Positions 56,723 through 63,414 of a stretch of 64,000 nucleotides of DNA are shown piece by piece. A program made the translations under genes and the position numbers. Under the pieces are notes generated by a model. The model saw only the letters and a program-made list of their open reading frames with translations, was not told the DNA's origin and made no database searches. This DNA is from Polynucleobacter sp. AP-Latsch-80-C2 (GTDB lineage: Bacteria; Pseudomonadota; Gammaproteobacteria; Burkholderiales; Burkholderiaceae). Each line of letters opens with the position of its first letter. The stretch's first letter is position 1. The stretch lies in contig NZ_JACVOY010000002.1 of NCBI RefSeq assembly GCF_018882185.1, forward strand, positions 295,945 through 359,944. The letters run 5' to 3'.

Positions 56723-57934
56723 ATGTCTAATCTCAATCAACTCTTTGCAAACCCCATCCCCGCAACCCCAAAGGCTATAAGGCTTATAGACGGGAAGGTG
56801 ACTGTCTATAAGCGTCCCCAGTCGGCACAATGGCAATGCCGCTTTAAGCTGGCAAATAACAAGTGGCATTCGGCAAGCACTGGTACAGACGAGCTAAGCG
56901 AAGCTAGACGCAATGCCATAGTTCTTTATGAAACTGTCCGCATCAAAATCGATGCAGGGTTGGCACTCACAGAAAAATCATTTGGACAGTTGGCATTAGA
57001 AGAGATGGCAAATATGCGTCGCACTTCGAATGGCAAGAGAGGCGAGCGTAACTACAAAGATTATTTTTTTATCTGGCAAAAATATCTCATTCCATTTTTC
57101 GGAAAATACAAGGTTGGTGAAATCACGCAAGAGTTAGTTGCAGACTTTGAAGCGTGGAGAACTTCGGTCATGGGCAAAGAGTCAAAAGCAATCACCAAAA
57201 AACATCACGCACTGGCATACAACAGAGTAGTGACGTTAGCAAAAGAGCTTGGACAGATTTCGCAAAACAAGATTGTTCCGTTGCTAAACATTGCTGGTGC
57301 AAAGAGTGAGCCTCGTCCCGCTTTTTCGCAAGAAGAGTTAGAGCAGTTGTATACCTACTTTCCGATTTGGCAAAAAGACGTTCACCACAGACATTCGGGT
57401 GAAGTTAGGGTGCTATGTGCCGCTTACATTCAGTTTTTGGTGAATACAGGCATTAGGCACAGCACCGAGTCTATGCCGCTGAGGTGGAAGCACCTGCAAT
57501 GGCACTATATCGGTGATAAGCGGTACTTACGCATATGGGTGAGTGGCAAGACGGGGCAGAGGTATTTAATCGCTAAAAACGCTGTTTTAGACGTTTTAGA
57601 GGGGTTAATGCACTGGCAGAAGCTCCCATATGCCAGTTTGGGGGAAATCATCGAAATAAAGCTCGATAGATTGATATTTACGCTCCCCACAGGTGAAATG
57701 CCCCATTTACTGGAAAACATCTTTCGGCACTTAATGAAAAAGAGTGGGTTGCTTAAAAATGGGGCAGGACAAAACAGAACGCTGTACAGCTTGAGGCATA
57801 CGTATGCAACGCAAGCATTGGCTAGTGGAGTGGATATTCATACGCTAGCTAAGCAAATGGGCACAAGCGTTTTAATGATTGAGCGTCATTACAGCAAGAT
57901 AACCCCAATGATGAATGCTGAGAAGCTGGCATAA
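56723..57934 (+). CDS. Tyrosine-family site-specific integrase
   Basis: A 403-aa integrase, normal full length. The N-terminal part (about 25-90) is an arm-binding-like region; the core-binding SAM-like region is about 100-200 (KDYFFIWQKYLIPFFGKYKVGEITQELVADFEAWR). The catalytic domain has the first arginine in NTGIRHSTESMPLRW, LYSLRHTYATQAL (second Arg/His box), a histidine near LAKQMGTSVLM, and the tyrosine in ERHYSKI. It stands next to the cut tRNA-Met and is transcribed away from it, so it most likely inserted the element. Palindrome copy 1 begins 15 bases after its stop. Confidence 0.92.
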   Translation: MSNLNQLFANPIPATPKAIRLIDGKVTVYKRPQSAQWQCRFKLANNKWHSASTGTDELSEARRNAIVLYETVRIKIDAGLALTEKSFGQLALEEMANMRRTSNGKRGERNYKDYFFIWQKYLIPFFGKYKVGEITQELVADFEAWRTSVMGKESKAITKKHHALAYNRVVTLAKELGQISQNKIVPLLNIAGAKSEPRPAFSQEELEQLYTYFPIWQKDVHHRHSGEVRVLCAAYIQFLVNTGIRHSTESMPLRWKHLQWHYIGDKRYLRIWVSGKTGQRYLIAKNAVLDVLEGLMHWQKLPYASLGEIIEIKLDRLIFTLPTGEMPHLLENIFRHLMKKSGLLKNGAGQNRTLYSLRHTYATQALASGVDIHTLAKQMGTSVLMIERHYSKITPMMNAEKLA

Positions 57935-57948
57935 ACAAGGGGCAAAGG

Positions 57949-57967
57949 TGTCGTGTTTGACACGACA
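57949..57967 (+). repeat. Element palindrome copy 1 (TGTCGTGT-TTG-ACACGACA)
   Basis: A perfect 8-bp-arm palindrome with a 3-base centre, preceded by GG on the + strand. It lies 15 bases after integrase 1. Counting the GG, it is identical over 21 bases to copy 3 read on the other strand. Confidence 0.85.
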
Positions 57968-58041
57968 GGCTGATAAGGGGCAGACTCCAGACACTCAAAA
58001 CAAGGTGTTTTCAGAGATTTGACTGGCGGAGAACGGCCAAT

Positions 58042-58068
58042 AAGAGGCGGTAGTGTCACCTCTTTTTT
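58042..58068 (+). terminator. Terminator between integrase 1 and merR
   Basis: AAGAGG (58042-58047) and CCTCTT (58059-58064) form a short stem followed by a T run. It ends the integrase transcript and overlaps the stop of the convergent merR-type gene. Confidence 0.65.
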
Positions 58069-58465
58069 ACTTCACGGGTAGCGATAATTTATTTAAGATC
58101 CCGCAGTGTGCTGAGTCCTGATTCGCATGACATTGTTTTCTGAGCAGCTTTAATTGTCGCTCAAGTTGGCGTAGCTCATTAATTCGATTGCTTACACCTT
58201 CAATATGGGCATCAAGCAATTCATTTACTGCATCACAGTTTTCATCGGGCAAATCTTTTAAGCGAAGTAATTGACGAATTTCACTTAAGGTCATGTCCAG
58301 CGAGCGGCAGTGGCGAATAAATGTAAGGCGTTGCAGGTGCTGATCCCCGTAGATTCGGAAGTTACCCTCAGATCGAGCCGGTTTTGCTAACAAACCCTCT
58401 TGCTCATAAAACCGAATAGTTTCCACTTGAGTGCCTGTGGCTGTTGCTAGTTCACCAATTCTCAT
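58067..58465 (-). CDS. cadR: Cd(II)/Pb(II)-responsive MerR-family regulator CadR/PbrR
   Basis: A 132-aa MerR activator. The N-terminal winged helix MRIGELATATGTQVETIRFYEQEGLL and the RNFRIYGDQHLQRLTFI stretch are followed by a dimer helix. Metal-binding cysteines are at DENCDAV (about residue 77) and in the C-terminal KQCHANQDSAHCGIL, the CadR/PbrR pattern. It is divergent from cadA with its operator between them. It should sit on the 19-bp-spacer promoter and untwist it when Cd, Pb or Zn binds. Confidence 0.9.
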   Translation of the reverse strand: MRIGELATATGTQVETIRFYEQEGLLAKPARSEGNFRIYGDQHLQRLTFIRHCRSLDMTLSEIRQLLRLKDLPDENCDAVNELLDAHIEGVSNRINELRQLERQLKLLRKQCHANQDSAHCGILNKLSLPVK

Positions 58466-58501
58466 TTGACCTCCAAGTTTTTACATTTTTATTCTAATCC
58501 C

Positions 58502-58532
58502 TTGACTCTATAGTTACTATAGGGTGTTAAAT
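58502..58532 (+). promoter_or_regulatory. MerR-type promoter/operator for cadA
   Basis: -35 TTGACT (58502-58507) and -10 TTAAAT (58527-58532) with the unusual 19-base spacer typical of MerR targets. The spacer holds the perfect palindrome CTATAGTTACTATAG (58508-58522). The layout closely resembles the known pbr/cad promoters. The -10 ends 31 bases before the cadA ATG. Confidence 0.9.
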
Positions 58533-58563
58533 GTTCTATGTCTTCATCATTTAGGTTTCCGCT

Positions 58564-60744
58564 ATGAGCGAATGCAATACCTCCTGTAGTTGTTCTACAT
58601 CAACCCCTGTGACAAAGGCTTCTGAGATACGGAGCAAGAATAAGGCCATCTATCGCATTGAAAATATGGACTGCCCAACTGAAGAGGCGCTTATTCGCAA
58701 AAAGCTAGTTAGTGTAAGCGGCATTGAGTCGCTGGACTTTAACTTAATGCAAAGGATACTCACGGTTGGTCACAATCTCAACTCACTTGACGCTATCGAG
58801 TCCGCTTTGGGTTCAATTGGAATGCAGGCGGTGCTACAAAGTGGTCAGACTTCTACAAAGGACAGCTCGATTGAGCCTATACCTAAAAAAAATTGGTGGC
58901 CATTGGCTGTTGCAGGTATCACTGCAACCTTGGCTGAAATCATGGAATTGCTGCAACTTGGTAATCAGTGGATTGTCATTGCTCTAGTAATCGCCTCAAT
59001 TGCTTCAGGTGGCCTGACCACCTATAAAAAGGGCTGGATTGCATTAAAGAATGGCAATCTCAATATCAATGCCTTAATGTCAATTGCAGTCACAGGCGCG
59101 ATGGCGATTGGAAGTTGGCCAGAAGCCGCCATGGTGATGTTCTTATTTACTCTAGCTGAAGTAATTGAAGCCAAGTCATTAGATCGTGCTCGTAATGCGA
59201 TTCGTGGCTTATTAGACCTCACCCCTGAAACCGCAACCGTTCAGCAAGCCGATGGCTCTTGGGTGCTAACGGATGTAAAGGCTATCGCTTTAGGTGCTTT
59301 AGTTCGAGTGCGTCCTGGAGAGCGAATAGCTTTAGACGGCATATTAATAAGTGGTAACTCGGCAGTAAATCAAGCGCCAATCACGGGTGAGAGCCTACCC
59401 GTCGATAAGATAGTTGGCGATGAGGTATTTGCAGGAACGATCAATCAGACAGGATCGTTCGAATACAAAGTTACTGCAGAAGCGACTCATTCAACGCTAG
59501 CTCGAATTATTCATGCAGTTGAAGCAGCGCAAGGAAGTCGTGCGCCCACCCAGCGTTTTGTTGATCAATTCGCCAAGATCTATACGCCAGCTGTTTTTTT
59601 GCTTGCGGTGTTAGTCGCTGTTTTGCCTCCATTGTTAATAGCGCAGTCATGGCAAGAGTGGATCTATAAAGCATTAGTCATGTTAGTGATTGCCTGCCCT
59701 TGTGCTTTGGTGATCTCAACACCAGTAACGATTGTGAGTGGCTTAGCAGCCGCTGCAAGAAAAGGCATCTTAATTAAAGGAGGCGCTTTTTTAGAAGCAG
59801 GACGGAGCATGAAGGTCTTAGCAGTAGATAAGACAGGGACACTAACCTACGGGAAGCCTGCACAAACGGACTTTTTTGCATTAAGTAGCAATGACAAGCA
59901 TATTCACGAAATTGCCATTAGTCTTGCAGCGCGATCTGATCATCCCGTATCTCTAGCAATTGCCCATGCTAATCAAGAGCAAAAGAATGATTTAAAGACT
60001 GTAGATAGCTTTGAGGCGATTCTGGGTCGCGGTGTCAAAGGCGTTATTGAGGGTAATTTGTATTACCTTGGCAATCATCGACTGATTGAAGAATTGGGTT
60101 TGTGCTCTGATGATATTGAGAATCGTTTATTACCACTAGAGCAGCAAGGCAAAACGGCCGTATTGCTTACCAACCAAACAGAGGTTTTAGCCATTATTGC
60201 GGTGGCCGATACTGTTAGAGAAACAAGCAAGCAGGCTATTGATGAGCTTCACCAATTAGGCGTGACTACCATCATGCTCACTGGTGACAATCAGCACACC
60301 GCTAAGGCAATAGGTAAACAGGTGGGTGTCGATGAGATTATGGGTAATTTATTGCCTGAAGATAAGCTCAAAATAATTGACAGTCGCCTAAAAAAGGATC
60401 CCAATGTAAAGGTAGGCATGGTTGGAGATGGCATTAATGATGCCCCCGCTTTAGCAAGAGCAAGTATTGGATTTGCGATGGGTGCGGCTGGAACCGATAC
60501 TGCGATAGAGACTGCTGATGTTGCGCTAATGGATGATGATTTACGCAAGATTGCTACCTTTATTCGGCTATCCAAATCAACCGCTCTAATTCTGACTCAA
60601 AACATTGTTCTTGCTCTTGGCATTAAAGCTATTTTCCTTGTGCTTACCTTTACAGGGCAAGCCACGATGTGGATGGCGGTATTTGCGGATATGGGTGCGA
60701 GCTTGCTAGTAGTGGCAAATGGATTGCGGTTATTAAGAAGCTAG
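58564..60744 (+). CDS. cadA: Heavy-metal P-type ATPase (Cd/Zn/Pb efflux)
   Basis: A 726-aa P1B-type ATPase that should pump Cd(II), Zn(II) or Pb(II) out of the cytosol. The N-terminus is Cys-rich (CNTSCSCS). An HMA domain follows with a CPTEE-type site (residues 35-40). The CPC motif is at 378-380, the phosphorylated aspartate in DKTGT (D422), the P1B HP motif in SDHPVSLAI, and the hinge motif GDGINDAP. The divergent CadR-type regulator and its operator fix the likely metal range. It is followed 41 bases later by a Met-rich protein gene. Confidence 0.93.
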   Translation: MSECNTSCSCSTSTPVTKASEIRSKNKAIYRIENMDCPTEEALIRKKLVSVSGIESLDFNLMQRILTVGHNLNSLDAIESALGSIGMQAVLQSGQTSTKDSSIEPIPKKNWWPLAVAGITATLAEIMELLQLGNQWIVIALVIASIASGGLTTYKKGWIALKNGNLNINALMSIAVTGAMAIGSWPEAAMVMFLFTLAEVIEAKSLDRARNAIRGLLDLTPETATVQQADGSWVLTDVKAIALGALVRVRPGERIALDGILISGNSAVNQAPITGESLPVDKIVGDEVFAGTINQTGSFEYKVTAEATHSTLARIIHAVEAAQGSRAPTQRFVDQFAKIYTPAVFLLAVLVAVLPPLLIAQSWQEWIYKALVMLVIACPCALVISTPVTIVSGLAAAARKGILIKGGAFLEAGRSMKVLAVDKTGTLTYGKPAQTDFFALSSNDKHIHEIAISLAARSDHPVSLAIAHANQEQKNDLKTVDSFEAILGRGVKGVIEGNLYYLGNHRLIEELGLCSDDIENRLLPLEQQGKTAVLLTNQTEVLAIIAVADTVRETSKQAIDELHQLGVTTIMLTGDNQHTAKAIGKQVGVDEIMGNLLPEDKLKIIDSRLKKDPNVKVGMVGDGINDAPALARASIGFAMGAAGTDTAIETADVALMDDDLRKIATFIRLSKSTALILTQNIVLALGIKAIFLVLTFTGQATMWMAVFADMGASLLVVANGLRLLRS

Positions 60745-60785
60745 GTGTTAGTTCATATCAAGCAGTTAACTCAAGGAGTACTAAA

Positions 60786-61286
60786 ATGAAAAAGCTAGGA
60801 TGGGTTGCGATTTTAAGTTTAGGTGTTTTACTAAGTGCGCCCGTTTTGGCGCAAACAGCAGGGGCGGGCACTAAAGCCTCACAGACACAACAAAAAAATG
60901 TTGATGTAGCGGAGTTTGATAAGCAAGCCGCTCAAATTCAAGAGAACTTTAAAAAGATGCAACAGCAGATGGATCAGATCCGTGCAACTCAAGATCCGCA
61001 AGAAAGGCAAAAGCTGATGCAGGCTCACTGGAGCACAATGCAGGGCAACATGAATATGATGCAAGGCATGTGGGGTTCGGGAATGATGGGTTGTTGTGGT
61101 GGTAACGGCGGCATGATGGGTGGACACATGATGGGTTGGAATGGTATGGGCCCCTATTACTCTAAATTAACACCTGAGCAGTTAAAGCAACGCCAATACA
61201 TGATGGATCAATACATGGGTATGCAGCAGAACATGATGAACCAAATGATGCAGCAGAACTATATGTGGATGGATCGGTCAAGGTAG
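60786..61286 (+). CDS. Met-rich periplasmic protein (metal-resistance accessory)
   Basis: A 166-aa secreted protein (signal peptide about 1-22, ending APVLA). A coiled-coil-like Gln/Lys region (about 40-80) leads into a Met/Gly/His-rich segment (about 80-125: MNMMQGMWGSGMMGCCGGNGGMMGGHMMGW). A Met/Gln tail (about 140-160) ends it. Such Met-rich segments bind Cu(I), Ag(I) or other soft metals, and it is translated just after cadA (AAGGAG before the ATG). A periplasmic metal sponge is plausible but unproven. I do not recognise a named family. Confidence 0.75.
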   Translation: MKKLGWVAILSLGVLLSAPVLAQTAGAGTKASQTQQKNVDVAEFDKQAAQIQENFKKMQQQMDQIRATQDPQERQKLMQAHWSTMQGNMNMMQGMWGSGMMGCCGGNGGMMGGHMMGWNGMGPYYSKLTPEQLKQRQYMMDQYMGMQQNMMNQMMQQNYMWMDRSR

Positions 61287-61371
61287 TAACACACTAGGGG
61301 GATGAGTTACTGGACTTGTCCTCCAAGGTCCCCCTTGGGTCGAAAGTTGCCAGCGGTAAATATGTAATACA

Positions 61372-61402
61372 AACGACTGCTTTAAAGTAACAAGCAGTCG
61401 TT
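61372..61402. repeat. Perfect 11-bp stem-loop before palindrome copy 2
   Basis: AACGACTGCTT (61372-61382) and AAGCAGTCGTT (61392-61402) are exact complements around a nine-base loop. It ends eight bases before palindrome copy 2. No T tract follows. Confidence 0.75.
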
Positions 61403-61410
61403 AAGTAAGG

Positions 61411-61429
61411 TGTCGTGTTAAACACGACA
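61411..61429 (+). repeat. Element palindrome copy 2 (TGTCGTGT-TAA-ACACGACA)
   Basis: The same arms as copy 1 with a TAA centre, again preceded by GG on the + strand. It lies 125 bases after the Met-rich protein gene, so copies 1 and 2 bracket the metal cargo in the same orientation. Confidence 0.85.
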
Positions 61430-61575
61430 TCACAACCCCCTCAAAAACCGTCTATACGCAAACTAATTGCGGTGCCAAATAGCCGTGCATCAGAGAACCC
61501 CTGTTTTAAGCGTGTAGAGCTGATTTGAGGCGTTTGCTTAAATTCGTAGTCTTAATCCCACAGATTTAATAAATA

Positions 61576-61625
61576 CATTTAGCTCCACCAAAGATTATTA
61601 CTATTTTCTTTGGCGGAGCTAAATG
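61576..61625. repeat. Long inverted repeat before recombinase 2
   Basis: CATTTAGCTCCACCAAAG (61576-61593) and CTTTGGCGGAGCTAAATG (61608-61625) match at 17 of 18 positions when reversed, around a 14-base AT loop. It lies about 107 bases before the recombinase 2 start. It could be a recombination site, a regulator site or a strong RNA hairpin. Confidence 0.75.
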
Positions 61626-61693
61626 CTAAGTCATTGATTCTTGGAAAGATTATTGATCACACATTTTGGTCGTTCTTTTGAGCAAAAGAATAC

Positions 61694-61711
61694 AAACTGT
61701 ATACACAGTTT
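61694..61711. promoter_or_regulatory. Palindrome in the recombinase 2 promoter region
   Basis: AAACTGT (61694-61700) and ACAGTTT (61705-61711) around ATAC, 20 bases before the ATG. The position suggests an operator or a recombinase site. Confidence 0.5.
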
Positions 61712-61731
61712 TATTTATCTAAAGGACAAAA

Positions 61732-62298
61732 ATGGCTCAAGCAAAAACACTCACCACAGCAGAATTAGAACAAGTCTTACGCTACATTAGCAGCACAACT
61801 TATCCAGAACGCAATCGTGCAATGCTTCTTATGGGATATTGGGCAGGACTTCGCGTTAAAGAAATTGCTCAATTAAAAATGGGGGATGTATTAAATGACG
61901 ATGGCTCGATTAAAAGTGAAATTCGTTTAAGTGCACAGCAAACTAAAGGGAATGACGGCAGAACGGTATTCTTGCCAGTAAAGTTAAAAGAAGAATTGGC
62001 TGTGTATCTCAAAACTCGACATATCACCATGCCTGATATTCCCTTATTCCATACATCTAAGCGTTTGGGCTGGACGCCTAATACCTTATGTCAGCACTTC
62101 TTTTGGCTTTATAAGCGAGCGGGTATTGCGGGTGCTAGTAGCCACAGTGGGCGCAGGCAATTTATTACAACCTTGGCAAACAAGGGCATCTCTGTGCGTA
62201 TCTTGGCTAGCCTAGCGGGACACAAGAGTATTGCTGTAACGCAGAAATACATTGATGTAAATGACGATATGAAAAGGGCGGCCGTTGAGTTGATATAG
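61732..62298 (+). CDS. Short tyrosine recombinase (catalytic domain only)
   Basis: A 188-aa protein that is almost entirely the catalytic domain of a tyrosine recombinase: the first arginine in WAGLRVKEIAQL, the HxxR box in SHSGRRQFITTL, the later LAGHKSIAVTQKYID with the histidine and the tyrosine nucleophile. The N-terminal SAM-like core-binding domain of normal integrases is missing, as in FimB/FimE-type invertases. AAAGGAC precedes the ATG. Degenerate palindrome copy 4 begins directly after the stop. A role in inversion or excision at nearby repeats fits, but is not proven. Confidence 0.88.
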   Translation: MAQAKTLTTAELEQVLRYISSTTYPERNRAMLLMGYWAGLRVKEIAQLKMGDVLNDDGSIKSEIRLSAQQTKGNDGRTVFLPVKLKEELAVYLKTRHITMPDIPLFHTSKRLGWTPNTLCQHFFWLYKRAGIAGASSHSGRRQFITTLANKGISVRILASLAGHKSIAVTQKYIDVNDDMKRAAVELI

Positions 62299-62300
62299 CT

Positions 62301-62321
62301 GGTGCAGTATTAAGCACGACA
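62301..62321 (+). repeat. Degenerate element palindrome (copy 4)
   Basis: GGTGCAGTATTAAGCACGAC plus a final A matches the GG-plus-palindrome consensus at 17 of 21 positions; the right half CACGACA is perfect and the left half is altered. It lies between the recombinase 2 stop and the stop of the next gene. Confidence 0.55.
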
Positions 62322-62322
62322 A

Positions 62323-63270
62323 TTAGTTATACCAAGCGTAGCGAATCTCATTAGAGTTAATTTTATTCACGGCATCCAAAACTTTAGTGCCACTAAGCTG
62401 CGATGTTAAATCCAAGTCCCACCAAAGTTTTTCTAGCTCTGCGTGGGACTCCCTTTGTTTTTTGCTAAATCTATCTACAGGTAAAGTTTTTTTAAATACG
62501 GGATATTTACCCAGCTCTACATTGCCAATCAACATCTTGGCCTTGCCTATGTAGCGACTTACAGTAGATCGCATACGATTTAATCGCTGGTGATGTAACT
62601 CAACATCTTCGGCCATCCCTTCATTACTTGGGCTTAATCGTAACGCTACACCAATACGATACAAGTCGCCTTTAGTTGAATATTTGTCTTTCGCTTGTTC
62701 TAGTGCGACTGGTTTCGCTACGACCTCTCTGTGAACACACCATATTTCATGCATTCTTTGTAGAGCGGGCAAGCGATACAACACGGGGTTAATGGGGAAT
62801 TGAGATTGACTCATTTGTAATTTATTAGCAGGACGCATTGTTATGTGTTGCTTAAGAATGCGATTGATTTGACGGCTAATGGTTGCTTGGCTAAGGTCTA
62901 GTGGAATTTCCACTAATAACTTATCATCCCGCGTTTCTGTGAGATTGCTTAAATCCTCTACGATTTCTATGACCTTGGGAAGCTCCACTTGTTCCTTAAA
63001 AATATAGGTGCCAGTGCGCTCATACCAAGTATCAAAGTCGCTTTTATAAATATCCCCAAACTTGCGATATAGCCAGCGCATTCCATCATCTATGGTGCGT
63101 GGATTGTTGGCGCTAGAGCTGGTTTGGCAAATGAGCCAGTAGTCCTTACTAAGTCGTAAATATTCCCACCACCAACGCCGAACGCTAGTGCGGGCATAGC
63201 TGAGCTCTTCTTCAATAGTGCGCGAGCGTAAGCGCCCAATCCCCTTTTGAATGCCTCTGATATACCGCAT
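62323..63270 (-). CDS. Unrecognised 315-aa element protein
   Basis: I do not recognise a family. The N-terminal part is rich in Trp/Tyr/Arg (SVRRWWWEYLRLSKDYWLICQ, about residues 29-49). FGDIYKSDFDTWYERTGTYIF follows (about 70-91). A segment LSQATISRQINRILKQH (about 127-143) looks like a possible helix-turn-helix recognition region. The C-terminus has basic stretches (FKKTLPVDRFSKKQRESHAELEKLWWDLDL). It is intact, opposite in direction to recombinase 2, and divergent from the last gene of the window. A DNA-binding or recombination-accessory role is only a guess from composition and neighbours. Confidence 0.7.
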   Translation of the reverse strand: MRYIRGIQKGIGRLRSRTIEEELSYARTSVRRWWWEYLRLSKDYWLICQTSSSANNPRTIDDGMRWLYRKFGDIYKSDFDTWYERTGTYIFKEQVELPKVIEIVEDLSNLTETRDDKLLVEIPLDLSQATISRQINRILKQHITMRPANKLQMSQSQFPINPVLYRLPALQRMHEIWCVHREVVAKPVALEQAKDKYSTKGDLYRIGVALRLSPSNEGMAEDVELHHQRLNRMRSTVSRYIGKAKMLIGNVELGKYPVFKKTLPVDRFSKKQRESHAELEKLWWDLDLTSQLSGTKVLDAVNKINSNEIRYAWYN

Positions 63271-63414
63271 AAGCCTTTACCTATATAGGATTAACAGTAT
63301 ATAACAACTATGACCAATTAAATAGTTAATGCGGATAGTAGGGGTTGTGGGCAGCGAAACAAACCAAAAGCAGTCCGCATATTTACTAACCCGTCATTAA
63401 AAGGAGAAACCTTA
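63271..63414. promoter_or_regulatory. Divergent promoter region of the element
   Basis: 144 bases between two divergent unknown genes. It has a perfect 10-bp palindrome CCTATATAGG (63280-63289) ten bases before the start of the - strand gene. An ATGCGGA...TCCGCAT dyad (63329-63335 and 63375-63381) is also present, and a strong AAGGAG site lies before the + strand gene. Individual promoters cannot be assigned. Confidence 0.45.

Larger units (their letters stand above)
61287..61731. other. 445-base non-coding region with nested inverted repeats
   Basis: No gene seen. It contains, left to right: a CCAAGG/CCTTGG hairpin (61323-61338); an 11-bp perfect stem (61372-61402); palindrome copy 2 (61411-61429); an 18-bp stem with a 14-base loop (61576-61625); and a 7-bp-arm palindrome (61694-61711) just before recombinase 2. 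The density of dyads is far above that of the core intergenic regions in this window. Confidence 0.7.

Noticed and set aside
61576..61625. Integron attC site
   Set aside because: A long imperfect stem is present, but no R'/R'' core boxes (GTTRRRY) or integron integrase are seen.
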